Of a stretch of DNA of 64,000 nt, positions 48,642-57,803 are shown piece by piece. The stretch spans positions 62,001-126,000 of the forward strand of contig NZ_BDCD01000021.1 of the NCBI RefSeq assembly GCF_001613325.1, written 5' to 3'. Origin of the DNA: Nocardia yamanashiensis NBRC 100130. Its GTDB lineage: Bacteria; Actinomycetota; Actinomycetes; Mycobacteriales; Mycobacteriaceae. The position numbers and the translations under genes were made by a program. The first letter of the stretch is position 1; each line of letters begins with the position of its first letter. The notes beneath the pieces were generated by a model. That model made no database searches. It was given only the letters and a program-made list of their open reading frames with translations, and was not told the origin of the DNA.

Positions 48642-49481
48642 TCAGCGCTGGGCTGACGGTTCTTGTGCGCCAGGGAATTCGGTGCGCAGCGGCAGCGAGG
48701 TGATCAGGTCCTGCAATGCCGTGCGCAGCCGCCCCGGTGTGCCGCTCGCCAGCGAGGTCCATTTGGCCCCGTCGTCGGCGCGGCTGGCGGTGGCCAGCAA
48801 GCGCCCGTGCCGGGTATCGAACACGGCCACGTGATTGTCGGTGACCTCGCGCGCACCGTCCGCATAGACCACGCCCACGATCTCGGCGTGCGCGTGCACC
48901 TGCACCAGCGCGGCGGCCAAGGTCTGCGCGTCCCGCGCCGGATTGCCCACCCGGGCAAGATGATTCGCGGTGGTGGTGACATCCCCGGCGGCATCGAAAA
49001 TGGGCGCGAGCTCCGCCGTGGGCGCGTTCATGCCGCTGATCTCCAGCGGATCCGCCGGACCGATCGCGGCCAGCAGCGTGCCCGGCAGATCGTGCCCGGC
49101 TTCGTCGAGCATGTAGGACTCGGTGCCGCGCAACACGATCACCTCGAAATCGTCCCCCTTGGCGAGACAACCCCGATTGACCTGCCCGTCCACGTACCAG
49201 CGCAGCGCTACCACCCAATGCGGCCGGTACAGCACCCGCAGCCGCTCGGCCAATTCCGGATGCACCTCGGCACCGTCGAGCAGCCCGCGTTCGGTGAGCG
49301 CGGCGGCGGCCGCCACCATGGCCGCGTCGTGCTCGGCCGCATTGTCGTAGCGCCCCATGGCATTCAACACCACGGGCAGCTCGTCGATCGCCAAAGCCTC
49401 CTGGAGATACTGCATTTCGTCGAGCGACAGCAGGACCGCCCGCAGCTGGGACGGGCCGCGGCCCGCACCGAGCACCGTCAC
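48642..49481 (-). CDS. EspG-family ESX secretion-associated chaperone
   Basis: A 279-residue protein of the EspG family, the cytosolic chaperones that bind PE-PPE heterodimers and deliver them to type VII secretion systems. Features are the early LSLDEMQYLQEALAIDELPVVL, the ERLRVLYRPHWVVALRWYVDGQ strand, and a C-terminal TALQDLITSLPL helix. The GTG start overlaps the PPE stop by four bases, so both are made together. The paired PE and PPE genes just upstream are its probable clients. Confidence 0.87.
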   Translation of the reverse strand: MTVLGAGRGPSQLRAVLLSLDEMQYLQEALAIDELPVVLNAMGRYDNAAEHDAAMVAAAAALTERGLLDGAEVHPELAERLRVLYRPHWVVALRWYVDGQVNRGCLAKGDDFEVIVLRGTESYMLDEAGHDLPGTLLAAIGPADPLEISGMNAPTAELAPIFDAAGDVTTTANHLARVGNPARDAQTLAAALVQVHAHAEIVGVVYADGAREVTDNHVAVFDTRHGRLLATASRADDGAKWTSLASGTPGRLRTALQDLITSLPLRTEFPGAQEPSAQR

Positions 49482-50659
49482 CGCTGATCCATCGGATCGC
49501 CGCCGATCACCGCGGGCGCGATGGCCCGGCCGTCGGCGAAGTGCTCCACCGACCGCCCATAACCATTGCCGCTGTGCGTTTCGTCCTCGTCGTCGGCGGC
49601 CTGCGCACCCAGCAGCGGACTGCCCGAACTCGCGGGCCGCACCGGCGCCACACCGTTGTTCGCCGCCACCGCGACCGGTTCCGCCACGGCCGTGACCGGC
49701 GCGGCAGCCGGCGCACCGCCGCCGATCGAAGCTCCCGCACCCCAGCCCTCGGGCAGTTTCAATGTGCCGCCGCCGTTTCCGATGCTCACCCCGCCGCTAC
49801 CGAAGGAGGCCGCGCGCGTGCTCACCGACGCCGCGCCACCGGCGGCGACGCTCGCGCCCGCCATCATCGGCAGCTGCGCCGCGCCGCCCGCGGAAGTCTG
49901 TGTCACCGCATTGGTGATGGCCGTGACCGCACTGCTCGCCACTTGCCCGACACTGGACGCACCCGTGGTGACCACGGTCCCCGCCACCTGCCCGACCTGC
50001 GAGAGCGCACTCATCACGGCCGGATTGTTGGCCAGCGCGGTCGCCGCCGTCACGGCCATCTGAATCGGATCCCCGCCCCCGGTGCCGAACGCGTCCCCGC
50101 CGTTCGCCGACCCCGCGCCCATGGCGATGGGCGGCGGCATCAGGAACTCGCCAGGCGTGGTGACCATGAACGTGGTCGCCGCCTCGTAGGTCTCCATGAC
50201 CAGCGCGGCCCGGATGTCCAAGGCCAGCTTGGCCGCCTCGGCCGCTTCGGCGGTCCCGTTGAGCGCGCCGCCGGTGGAGTGCGCGGCCACCCGCGCCGCC
50301 TCGACCAGCGCGATCTCCGGCAGGCTCGGCATGGCGATGGACGCCACGGTGTACGCGGTGGCATTGAACGCGGCCTTGCCCGCCATCACCGCGGCCATCA
50401 CGCCCTGCTGTTCGGCCCACAGGTTGAACCCGGTGAGCCGGCCGAGCACATTGAGCCCGTTGATGCCCTGCAGCCCGACCCCCAGTTCGGCCATGACCCG
50501 GGCCACGGTCGCGGTGGCGTCCACCCAGGCGGCGGTCAGCACGCCCCACGAACTGCCCGCGGCCGCGATCGGAATCGCGTGCGCGCCCGCGTTCAGCGAG
50601 ACGGAATTCAGTTCGGCCATGCGGGGCAGCCAGAACACCCCGGTGATTCCCAGCGTCAT
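49478..50659 (-). CDS. PPE-family type VII secretion substrate
   Basis: A 393-residue protein with an N-terminal PPE-type helical domain of about 180 residues. It begins GVFWLPRMAELNSVSLNAGAHAIPI, where the classical PPE motif is replaced by LPRMAE, then has helical segments (WGVLTAAWVDATATVARVMAELG, MAAVMAGKAAFNATAYTVASIA). A low-complexity Ala/Gly/Ser/Thr-rich half with a C-terminal acidic stretch (ADDEDETHSGNG) follows. It is between PE and EspG genes in one unit and probably forms a PE-PPE heterodimer exported by an ESX system. No ESX core gene is in the window. Confidence 0.85.
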   Translation of the reverse strand: MTLGITGVFWLPRMAELNSVSLNAGAHAIPIAAAGSSWGVLTAAWVDATATVARVMAELGVGLQGINGLNVLGRLTGFNLWAEQQGVMAAVMAGKAAFNATAYTVASIAMPSLPEIALVEAARVAAHSTGGALNGTAEAAEAAKLALDIRAALVMETYEAATTFMVTTPGEFLMPPPIAMGAGSANGGDAFGTGGGDPIQMAVTAATALANNPAVMSALSQVGQVAGTVVTTGASSVGQVASSAVTAITNAVTQTSAGGAAQLPMMAGASVAAGGAASVSTRAASFGSGGVSIGNGGGTLKLPEGWGAGASIGGGAPAAAPVTAVAEPVAVAANNGVAPVRPASSGSPLLGAQAADDEDETHSGNGYGRSVEHFADGRAIAPAVIGGDPMDQR

Positions 50660-50673
50660 GCGAGTTTCCCCCT

Positions 50674-50985
50674 CTAGACCTGGACGGCGGCGATGCCGAC
50701 CGCGCGCACGGCGTCCTGCGCGATGTACTGCGCGAGCTGACCGCGCAGCGTGGCGGCGGCGTGATGGAGTTCGAGAATGCCCTGCGCGACGGCCCGATCA
50801 TGGCTCAGCGCGGCCTGATTGAAATGCCCGGCGGCCAGGAACGACACCTCTTCGGTGCCCGAGGGCAGCACGTGGGTGGCGGGTCCGGCGAAGGAAGCGG
50901 CGGCGGCCAGCCGTTCGGCGAGCAGATCGAGCTCCAGAGCGGCGGCGAGGACGACCTCGGCCTGTACGTGCACGTGGCCGACCAT
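50674..50985 (-). CDS. PE-family type VII secretion substrate
   Basis: A 103-residue protein matching the PE domain: helix one is QAEVVLAAALELDLLAERLAAAAS, a central PSGTEEVSFLAAGHFNQAAL stretch corresponds to the VxPxxxDEVSALxxxxF of classical PE proteins, and helix two is helical and Ala-rich. The T7SS export signal YxxxD is visible as Y87-IAQ-D91. Only 14 bases separate it from the PPE gene, typical of PE-PPE pairs. ATG 50985 has GGGAG upstream. The gene for its EspG chaperone is third in the unit. Confidence 0.87.
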   Translation of the reverse strand: MVGHVHVQAEVVLAAALELDLLAERLAAAASFAGPATHVLPSGTEEVSFLAAGHFNQAALSHDRAVAQGILELHHAAATLRGQLAQYIAQDAVRAVGIAAVQV

Positions 50986-51037
50986 GCGCGGACTCCCTTC
51001 GATTCCCCCGCCAGCTAATTCTCAGCTGCCGTGACTT

Positions 51038-51391
51038 TCAGCCCCATCCCAGCTGATGAAGGCGGTCGTCGTCAATCCCGAAATAGTGCGCTATCTCGTG
51101 AATCACTGTGATTGCCACCTCCTCCACCACCTCTTCTTCGCTGTGACACATCTCCAGGATGGCTTCGCGATAGATGGTGATGGTGTCCGGCAAGGCCCCG
51201 GCATAGTGGCTGTAGTCCCGGTCGGTGAGCGCTATCCCGTGATAGAGCCCGAGCAGGTGCGGGTCCTCGTCGCTGCGCGGCTCGATGAGCACCACCACAT
51301 TGTCGATGGCCCGCGCCAGCTCCGGCGGAATCAGATCCAGCGATTCCCCGACCAGCTCCTCGAAGCGGTCGTCGGACATGAAGACCGGCAT
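51038..51391 (-). CDS. Small zinc metallopeptidase (MtfA-unrelated, HExxH type)
   Basis: A 117-residue cytoplasmic zincin-like protein. The motif HEIAHYFGIDDDRL gives HExxHxxGxxD, with the third ligand Asp. The N-terminal SDDRFEELVGESLDLIPPELARAIDNVVVLI is conserved in the family, and the M. tuberculosis counterpart is Rv3836. The physiological substrate is unknown. The start is ATG 51391, or ATG 51379 four codons on. It is adjacent to the septum protein gene on the same strand. Confidence 0.88.
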   Translation of the reverse strand: MPVFMSDDRFEELVGESLDLIPPELARAIDNVVVLIEPRSDEDPHLLGLYHGIALTDRDYSHYAGALPDTITIYREAILEMCHSEEEVVEEVAITVIHEIAHYFGIDDDRLHQLGWG

Positions 51392-51422
51392 GCCTATCCG
51401 TTCCGCCCCGGCGAACCGTCGA

Positions 51423-52565
51423 TCATCGCGGCTGCGGGATGACGGGCGGGGCGGCGCCGGGTAGTGGCGACGGCGTGGAGCGGCCGTTGTTCGGCGGCGG
51501 CACCGGGGCCTGGCCGTCGATCAGGATCTCGCCGCGCGCCGAACCGGTGATGGCCGCGAAGCCCTCCTGGTCCGCGCCCTTGCCGATCATGCAGTTCAGG
51601 CTGCGGCTGCCGGCCAGCCAGCTGCGGGTGTCGAGGAAATCCCAGAACAGGGTGAGGGTCTTGTTGCGCAGCGCGTCCGCGGAGCCGAGGTAGTCGGTGG
51701 AGTCCTTGGCGCAGGCCTCCTCCATGAACTTGTCCTGCTCGTCCTTGGACGGCGGGCCGCCGGTGAAGCGGGTGCCCAGATCCACGGTGGAGACGATCTC
51801 GAAGGCGTGCGACTTGGCGCAGTCGATCGGATCGGTCGGCAGATTGCGGCTGATGCCCACGCAGGTGCCGGCGTCGAAGACCTTGGACTGATTGGACTCT
51901 CGCACGCTGCCGCTGATCGGATGGGTGGCGGTGCCGGAGCTGCCGGCCACCTGCAGGCCGCAGCGCAGCGTGCGCTCGCCCGCCTTCCAGCCCGCCTCGC
52001 CCGGATTGATCAGGCCGACCACGAACTTGCCGCGCGGGTCCAGCTTGCCGCCGAGATAGGACTGGGCGGCGCTGACGCAGTGCTCGTCGCGCAGTTCGGT
52101 GAAGCGCAGCGAGTCGGGAAAGCGGGAGCCGGGCCCGAATTCGACGCCCGGGTACTTGCTCAGGTCGACGTCCTCGGTGACCTCGAACAGATGCTTGTTG
52201 GAGCAGTCCACCTTCACCAGGTCGCTGGCGTTCGGCTTGCTCCAGCTCAGGCAGTCGCCCTGGGAGGCGGTGCCGAAGGCCGCGCCCGCGACCGCGCCGG
52301 TGGGCTGGGCCGCGCCCGGCGTGTGCGCCTCGATGCGATTCGAGTCGAATCCGGTGAAGACCAGGGTGAGCAGGGCCGCGAGCACCGCGCCGCCGGCGAC
52401 GGCGAGCAGACCCCAGCGCATGGTGGGGGCCGACAGCGCGCTGTTGGTGTCGAGCTTGGCGCGCAGGGCATGCAGCGGGCCGAGCAGACCGCCGGATTTA
52501 CCGCCCCGGGACTTGGGACGGTCGGACGGCCACTCGGGCGACGGAGGCATCTGTTCGTCGGACAT
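51423..52565 (-). CDS. Septum-formation domain membrane protein
   Basis: A 380-residue protein with a cytoplasmic N-terminus, one membrane helix (WGLLAVAGGAVLAALLTLVF, about 52-72) and a large extracellular part. That part carries the Septum_form domain: repeated cysteine/tryptophan modules such as GDCLSW, VDCSNKHLFEV, CVSAAQSYL and LRCGLQVAG, and again GTCVGISRN, IDCAKSHAFEIV, LNCMIGK. A Pro-rich tail (APVPPPNNGRSTPSPLPGAAPPV) follows. It is Rv3835-like by position and domain. The role in septation is a family attribution only. Confidence 0.87.
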   Translation of the reverse strand: MSDEQMPPSPEWPSDRPKSRGGKSGGLLGPLHALRAKLDTNSALSAPTMRWGLLAVAGGAVLAALLTLVFTGFDSNRIEAHTPGAAQPTGAVAGAAFGTASQGDCLSWSKPNASDLVKVDCSNKHLFEVTEDVDLSKYPGVEFGPGSRFPDSLRFTELRDEHCVSAAQSYLGGKLDPRGKFVVGLINPGEAGWKAGERTLRCGLQVAGSSGTATHPISGSVRESNQSKVFDAGTCVGISRNLPTDPIDCAKSHAFEIVSTVDLGTRFTGGPPSKDEQDKFMEEACAKDSTDYLGSADALRNKTLTLFWDFLDTRSWLAGSRSLNCMIGKGADQEGFAAITGSARGEILIDGQAPVPPPNNGRSTPSPLPGAAPPVIPQPR

Positions 52566-52690
52566 CGCGCTCCATCATTGCAGCGAGGAGCCACCGCCGC
52601 CACGAGCTACGGATCCTCGCGCACGCCACGCCGAATCGATGCGCACTTCGATCCGACGTGACGGTTCACGAGTCGAGCCGTCCGAAAAGC

Positions 52691-54280
52691 TCAGTTCAGA
52701 ATCAGATCCGCGGCCTTCTCGCCGATGAGCACCGCCGGCGCGTGGGTGTGCCCGCGGGTGATCACCGGCATGACCGAGGTGTCGGCGATGCGCAGTCCTT
52801 CGATCCCGCGCACCCGCAGCTGCGGATCCACCACGCCGCTGTCGTCGGTGGCCATCCGGCAGGTTCCGACCGGGTGGTACAGCGTGTGCGAATGGTCTTC
52901 CAGACAGCGCCGCAGCACCTCGTCCATCGGCGTGCTGGACGGCACCGCCGGTTGCATGAGCTCGCCGATGTGCTCCTTCAGCGCCGGCTGCGAGGCCAGG
53001 TTCACGCAGATCCGCAGTCCCGCCAGCAGCGCCGCGCGATCCTCGGCCTCACTGCAGTAATACGGATTGATCCGGGGCGCCTCGAACGGATCCGGCGAGT
53101 TCAGCGCGATGGTGCCGATCGACTTGGGCTTGAGCAGCACCGCCGCGAAGGTCAGCGCGTGCCCGTCCGGATCGCCCAGCCCCTCGCCGATATAGGGCGC
53201 GGGCCCGAAGATGAGCTCCAGATCCGGCAGGTCCAGATCCTCACGGCTGCGCACGAATCCGTACGCCTCGCCGACATTGGAGGTGAGCTGTCCGCGCCGC
53301 CGCAGCAGATAGTTGCCGAGTTCCAGCAGATTCTTGTCGGCCCCGAACAGGCTGCCGCCCCGGGTGCGGTACACGATCGGCGCCGCCAGGTGATCGCGCA
53401 GGTTCTGCCCGACCTCCGGAAGATGTTGCAGCACCTCGATTCCCAGTTCGCGCAGCTTGTCCCCGTCGCCGATGCCGGACAGCATGAGCAGCTGCGGGGT
53501 ATTGATCGCCCCGCCGGAGAGCACCACCTCGCGCTTGGCCTTGATGGTCTTGATCTCGTCGCCGATCCGGAATTCCACCCCGACCGCCCGCTTGCCCTCG
53601 AAGAGCACCCGCGTCACGTGCGCGTCGGTGACCACGGTGAGATCGCGGTGCTGCTGCAGCGCCGGTCGCAGGTAGGCGTCCGCCGTACTCCAGCGCGCCC
53701 CCCGTTTCTGGTTCACCATGGTCTGCGTGAACCCTTGCGGCTCATCGAGATTGGCGCGCTCCAGCGGATAACCGGCCTGGCTGGCCGCCTGCAGGTATTC
53801 GTGGGTGATGGGCCGCGGGCTGCGCTGCGCCGAGATGTGCAGCGGCCCGTCGGTGCCCTCGCTCGGCCCGCTGGCCCGCTCGACGCTCTCCATCCGCCGG
53901 AAATACGGCAGCACCTGCTCGAACGACCATTCGGGCCCGGCGTAGCGACCCCATTCGTCGTAGTCGGCGGCGAACCCGCGCACCCACATCATGGCGTTCA
54001 TGGACGACGAGCCGCCGAGCATCTTCCCGCGCGGCCAATAGACTTGCCGCCCACTCAGTTCCGGCTGCGGCTCGGTCCGGTAGTTCCAGTCGTTGGGCCC
54101 TTGGAACAGGGTGTGGAACGCGGCGGGGATATGCGCCATCTTGTCGCTGTCCTCACCGCCCGCCTCCAGGACGACGACACTGACGCCCGGTCGATCGCTC
54201 AGCCGTGCGGCGACGGCGGCTCCCGCCGATCCGGCACCGACGACGACGAAATCCGTTGTGCTCGGGGTGTATTGCGGCAT
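52691..54280 (-). CDS. GMC-family oxidoreductase (choline dehydrogenase-like)
   Basis: A 529-residue flavoprotein. The FAD-binding motif is VVVGAGSAGAAVAARLSD, with GKMLGGSSSMNAMMWVRG and GAINTPQLLMLSGIG as GMC signatures. The active-site His is in TLYHPVGTCRMA and the C-terminal His in TRGHTHAPAVLIGEKAADL. It oxidises an alcohol, possibly a long-chain or choline-type substrate. GAGGAG precedes ATG 54280. It stands alone between the septum protein gene and divergent serS. The 243-base gap to serS holds no recognised element. Confidence 0.93.
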   Translation of the reverse strand: MPQYTPSTTDFVVVGAGSAGAAVAARLSDRPGVSVVVLEAGGEDSDKMAHIPAAFHTLFQGPNDWNYRTEPQPELSGRQVYWPRGKMLGGSSSMNAMMWVRGFAADYDEWGRYAGPEWSFEQVLPYFRRMESVERASGPSEGTDGPLHISAQRSPRPITHEYLQAASQAGYPLERANLDEPQGFTQTMVNQKRGARWSTADAYLRPALQQHRDLTVVTDAHVTRVLFEGKRAVGVEFRIGDEIKTIKAKREVVLSGGAINTPQLLMLSGIGDGDKLRELGIEVLQHLPEVGQNLRDHLAAPIVYRTRGGSLFGADKNLLELGNYLLRRRGQLTSNVGEAYGFVRSREDLDLPDLELIFGPAPYIGEGLGDPDGHALTFAAVLLKPKSIGTIALNSPDPFEAPRINPYYCSEAEDRAALLAGLRICVNLASQPALKEHIGELMQPAVPSSTPMDEVLRRCLEDHSHTLYHPVGTCRMATDDSGVVDPQLRVRGIEGLRIADTSVMPVITRGHTHAPAVLIGEKAADLILN

Positions 54281-54523
54281 GATGATGACTCCTCGGAGAG
54301 GTGCTGAACGGGGACAGCGGCCGTCGTCCTAGCGCCCGCGTCGGTCCCCATGACCACAGACTATGGCGGTGTTCGCGTCCGCGCGCCTCGGAATGACGGG
54401 ATCCGGAGAGAAAATGGGATGGGTGTGACCGGCGGTGCCCCGCACGGTCCGTGACCGGCGTGTCGTGCGCGAGGTTCGACCTATGGGAAATGCGGTGGAC
54501 CCGGCCCATTAGGCTGTTTACCT

Positions 54524-55783
54524 ATGATCGACCTTCGATTCCTGCGGGAGAATCCAGACGTGGTCCGCGCCTCGCAGCGCGCTCGTGGCGAGGACCCGGC
54601 CCTGGTGGACTCCCTGCTCGAGGCGGATGTGGCCCGCCGCGCGGCGGTCGCCACGGCCGACGGTCTGCGCGCCGAGCAGAAGGCGCTCGGCAAGAAGGTC
54701 GGCAAGGCGTCCGCCGAGGAGCGCCCCGCCCTGCTGGCCACCGGCCAGGAGCTGTCGGCGAAGGTCAAGGAAGCCGAGGCCGCGGAGAACGCCGCCGACG
54801 CCGTCATGGACACCGCCCAGCGCGCCATCTCGAACGTGGTGCAGGAGGGCGCGCCCGCCGGCGGCGAGGACGACTACATCGTGCTCGAAACGGTCGGCGC
54901 CCCGCGCGAATTCGATTTCGAGCCCAAGGACCACCTGGAACTGGGTGAATCGCTGGGCGTCATCGACATGGAACGCGGCGCGAAGGTCTCGGGCGCGCGC
55001 TTCTACTTCCTCACCGGCTACGGTGCCCTGCTGCAGCTCGGCCTGCTGCAGCTGGCCGCGCAGAAGGCGGTCGCCAACGGTTTCACCATGATGATCCCGC
55101 CGGTGCTGGTGCGCCCGGAGATCATGGCCGGCACCGGCTTCCTGGGCCAGCACGCCGCCGAGGTCTACCACCTGGAAGAGGACGACCTGTACCTGGTCGG
55201 CACCTCGGAGGTGCCCCTGGCCGGCTACCACTCGAACGAGATCCTGGACCTGAGCGGCGGCGCCAAGCGCTACGCCGGCTGGTCGTCGTGCTTCCGCCGG
55301 GAAGCGGGCAGCTACGGCAAGGACACCCGCGGCATCATCCGCGTGCACCAGTTCGACAAGGTGGAGATGTTCGTCTACACCAAGCCGGAGGACGCCACCG
55401 CCGAACACCAGCGCCTGCTGGCCTGGGAGAAGGAAATGCTGGCCGCCGTCGAGGTGCCCTACCGCGTCATCGACGTGGCCGCGGGCGACCTGGGCAGCTC
55501 GGCCGCCCGCAAGTTCGACTGCGAGGGCTGGGTCCCCACCCAGCGGACCTACCGCGAGCTCACCTCGACCTCGAATTGCACCACTTTCCAGGGCCGCCGC
55601 CTGAATGTGCGCTACCGCGACGAGAACAACAAACCGCAGACCGCCGCGACTTTGAACGGCACCCTGGCTACCACGCGGTGGATCGTTTCCATTCTCGAAA
55701 ACCACCAGCAGGCCGACGGTTCGGTCAAAGTCCCTGCCGCCCTGGTGCCTTTCGTGGGTACGGAAGTTCTCGAACCGCGCTGA
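54524..55783 (+). CDS. serS: Seryl-tRNA synthetase
   Basis: A 419-residue class II synthetase charging tRNA-Ser. The long N-terminal coiled coil (about 30-105, KKVGKASAEERPALLATGQEL) clamps the tRNA variable arm. Class II motif 2 is FRREAGSYGKDTRGIIRVHQFDKVEMF and motif 3 is in LNGTLATTRWIVSILENHQ. Length is normal. TAGGCT lies eight bases before the ATG, without a ribosome binding site, so the mRNA is probably leaderless. It is at the far end of the M. tuberculosis synteny block (Rv3834c). Confidence 0.97.
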   Translation: MIDLRFLRENPDVVRASQRARGEDPALVDSLLEADVARRAAVATADGLRAEQKALGKKVGKASAEERPALLATGQELSAKVKEAEAAENAADAVMDTAQRAISNVVQEGAPAGGEDDYIVLETVGAPREFDFEPKDHLELGESLGVIDMERGAKVSGARFYFLTGYGALLQLGLLQLAAQKAVANGFTMMIPPVLVRPEIMAGTGFLGQHAAEVYHLEEDDLYLVGTSEVPLAGYHSNEILDLSGGAKRYAGWSSCFRREAGSYGKDTRGIIRVHQFDKVEMFVYTKPEDATAEHQRLLAWEKEMLAAVEVPYRVIDVAAGDLGSSAARKFDCEGWVPTQRTYRELTSTSNCTTFQGRRLNVRYRDENNKPQTAATLNGTLATTRWIVSILENHQQADGSVKVPAALVPFVGTEVLEPR

Positions 55784-55848
55784 GTTCCGGTGACACCGGC
55801 CGCAGCGAAGCGGAGGCAAAAATCAGCAGACCGTTTAGGCTAGGCAGC

Positions 55849-57699
55849 GTGCGAGGAATCGGGTCTCGCGGCGATACCCGGACGCGGGTGCGGGCGGCAT
55901 CGGCGCTGGCGACGGCAATGGTCATGGCTCGGACCACCGGGGCGTTCTACGTCATGGGCGGTGCGCTGGGGCTGATCCTCACCGCTGTCGCGCCAGGTGA
56001 TGAGGGCAATCGACCGCTGGTGGGTTCGGCTGCGTTCGTGGCGCTGCTGTTGGGTCTCAGTCTGCTCATCTGGGGTCCACGCCTGCCGCATTGGGCGCAT
56101 CACCTGTATGTGGGAACCGCCACCGTGCTGGTGACCATTGCGGTGCATTGGTTTCCGAATACCGTGGGCGCCATCAGTTTGGCGGCGTTCTATGTGTTCG
56201 TCGCCTGTGATGCCGCCATTTTCTTCTCCTGGCGTTGGCTCGGCGCCCATCTGGCATTCGCGATCGTGTGCTGCCTGTGGGTGGTGCCTTCGCGCGGACT
56301 GCCGTGGTGGTCGGGTCTGATTCCGGCGGGCATCACCGTCGGAATCGGCATTGTGGTCGGCATTTTGACGCGTATGGCGTCGAATGCGGATATCGATGTG
56401 CTCACCGGATTGCTGAATCGGCGCGGTTTCGACCGGGTGCTGAGCAATGCCATCGCCCATGCCACCCGCACCGGGCAGGGCATGGCGCTGGTGCTGGTCG
56501 ACCTCGATCGCTTCCAGAAGATCAACGATCACCTCGGCCACCGCGCCGGCGACGCGGTGCTGCAGCGGGTGGCCGACACCTGGGCCGGACTGCTCTCCCC
56601 GGATCAGCGCCTGGCCCGCTACGGCGGTGACGCTTTCGCGGTGCTGCTGCCCAACACCACCGAGCAGGCCGCGATCCTGCTCACCGAGCAATTGCGGGCC
56701 GCCGTCACCACCGGCTGTTCGGCGGGCGTGACGTCCTGGCAGCCGGGCGAATCCGGTTCGCTGCTGGTCTCGCGCGCCGATGTCGGCCTGTACCGCGCCA
56801 AGCAGGCGGGCCGCAATCGCACCGTGCTGGAGTCCTCGCGGCAGCTGCCGCTGGCGGTCGAGCTGCGCGAGGCCATCGATCGCGGCACCCTCGACGTGCA
56901 GTACCAGCCCATCGTCTCGCTCACCGACGGCGCCACCCGCGCGGTCGGCGTGGAGGCGCTGCTGCGCTGGTCCTCGCAGGCGCAGCCGGAGGTGACCACC
57001 GAGGGCCTGATCCGGGTCGCCGAGGAATACGACCTCATCTCCGATCTGGACGAGCTGGTGCTGCGCCGCGCCTGCGCCGACGCGGCCCGGCTGCAGGAGA
57101 CCTTCGCGCAGCTGGACCTGACCCTGAACGTCAATGTGTCCGGTCTCGAGCTCGCCGAAACCGATTACGCGGACCGGGTTTCCGGCATCCTCACCGAAAC
57201 CGGCTGGCCCGCCGACCAGTTGGTGCTGGAGGTGACCGAGTCCGAACTGGCCGCCGAATCCGATACCGCCATCGCCAACCTGCACAAGCTGCGTGAGCGC
57301 GGCGTCCGGATCGCCATCGACGATTTCGGCACCGGCTACTCGTCGCTGAGCCGTCTGGCCACGCTGCCGTCGGACATCCTCAAGGTGGATCAGTCCTTCG
57401 TGGCCGCCATCCGCTCCGATTCCCCCGCCCCGCCGCTGCTGGGCGTCATCGCCGCCCTGAGCAAGTCCCTGGACCTGCAGGTCATCGCCGAGGGCGTGGA
57501 GACCGAACACCAGGCGGCGGTGCTCACCGAACTCGGTTTCGCGCTCGCCCAGGGCTACCACTACAGCGATTCGCACCCGGTGTCCGAGCTGATCAACGAC
57601 CTCAACGACCGGCACGGCCTGGTCGGCGCGGCGCTGGCCGACCACGAGCCGAACACCAACGGCTGGATCCCGATCGATAACCCCTTGACGGACGAGTGA
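55849..57699 (+). CDS. Membrane GGDEF-EAL protein with degenerate GGDEF
   Basis: A 616-residue protein with about six membrane helices in residues 25-180 (GAFYVMGGALGLILTAVAP and on), then a GGDEF domain (about 190-340) and an EAL domain (about 350-600). The cyclase signature is G259-G-D-A262-F, so the catalytic Glu is Ala and cyclase activity is unlikely. The EAL domain looks complete: E369-A-L, LNVNVSG, VTESE, DDFGTGYSSL, LKVDQ and AEGVE. It is therefore probably a c-di-GMP phosphodiesterase with a GTP-binding regulatory module. TAGGCT lies seven bases before GTG 55849 (leaderless). Confidence 0.9.
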   Translation: MRGIGSRGDTRTRVRAASALATAMVMARTTGAFYVMGGALGLILTAVAPGDEGNRPLVGSAAFVALLLGLSLLIWGPRLPHWAHHLYVGTATVLVTIAVHWFPNTVGAISLAAFYVFVACDAAIFFSWRWLGAHLAFAIVCCLWVVPSRGLPWWSGLIPAGITVGIGIVVGILTRMASNADIDVLTGLLNRRGFDRVLSNAIAHATRTGQGMALVLVDLDRFQKINDHLGHRAGDAVLQRVADTWAGLLSPDQRLARYGGDAFAVLLPNTTEQAAILLTEQLRAAVTTGCSAGVTSWQPGESGSLLVSRADVGLYRAKQAGRNRTVLESSRQLPLAVELREAIDRGTLDVQYQPIVSLTDGATRAVGVEALLRWSSQAQPEVTTEGLIRVAEEYDLISDLDELVLRRACADAARLQETFAQLDLTLNVNVSGLELAETDYADRVSGILTETGWPADQLVLEVTESELAAESDTAIANLHKLRERGVRIAIDDFGTGYSSLSRLATLPSDILKVDQSFVAAIRSDSPAPPLLGVIAALSKSLDLQVIAEGVETEHQAAVLTELGFALAQGYHYSDSHPVSELINDLNDRHGLVGAALADHEPNTNGWIPIDNPLTDE

Positions 57700-57803
57700 G
57701 CGCGCGCGACGCTGACCGCATGCGTTTGCTCGTCTACGGCTGTTGATTCCTCACCGCCCTTCGCACCGCCGCCCGCCGTCCTGAAAACGGTGGCGCGCAT
57801 TCG

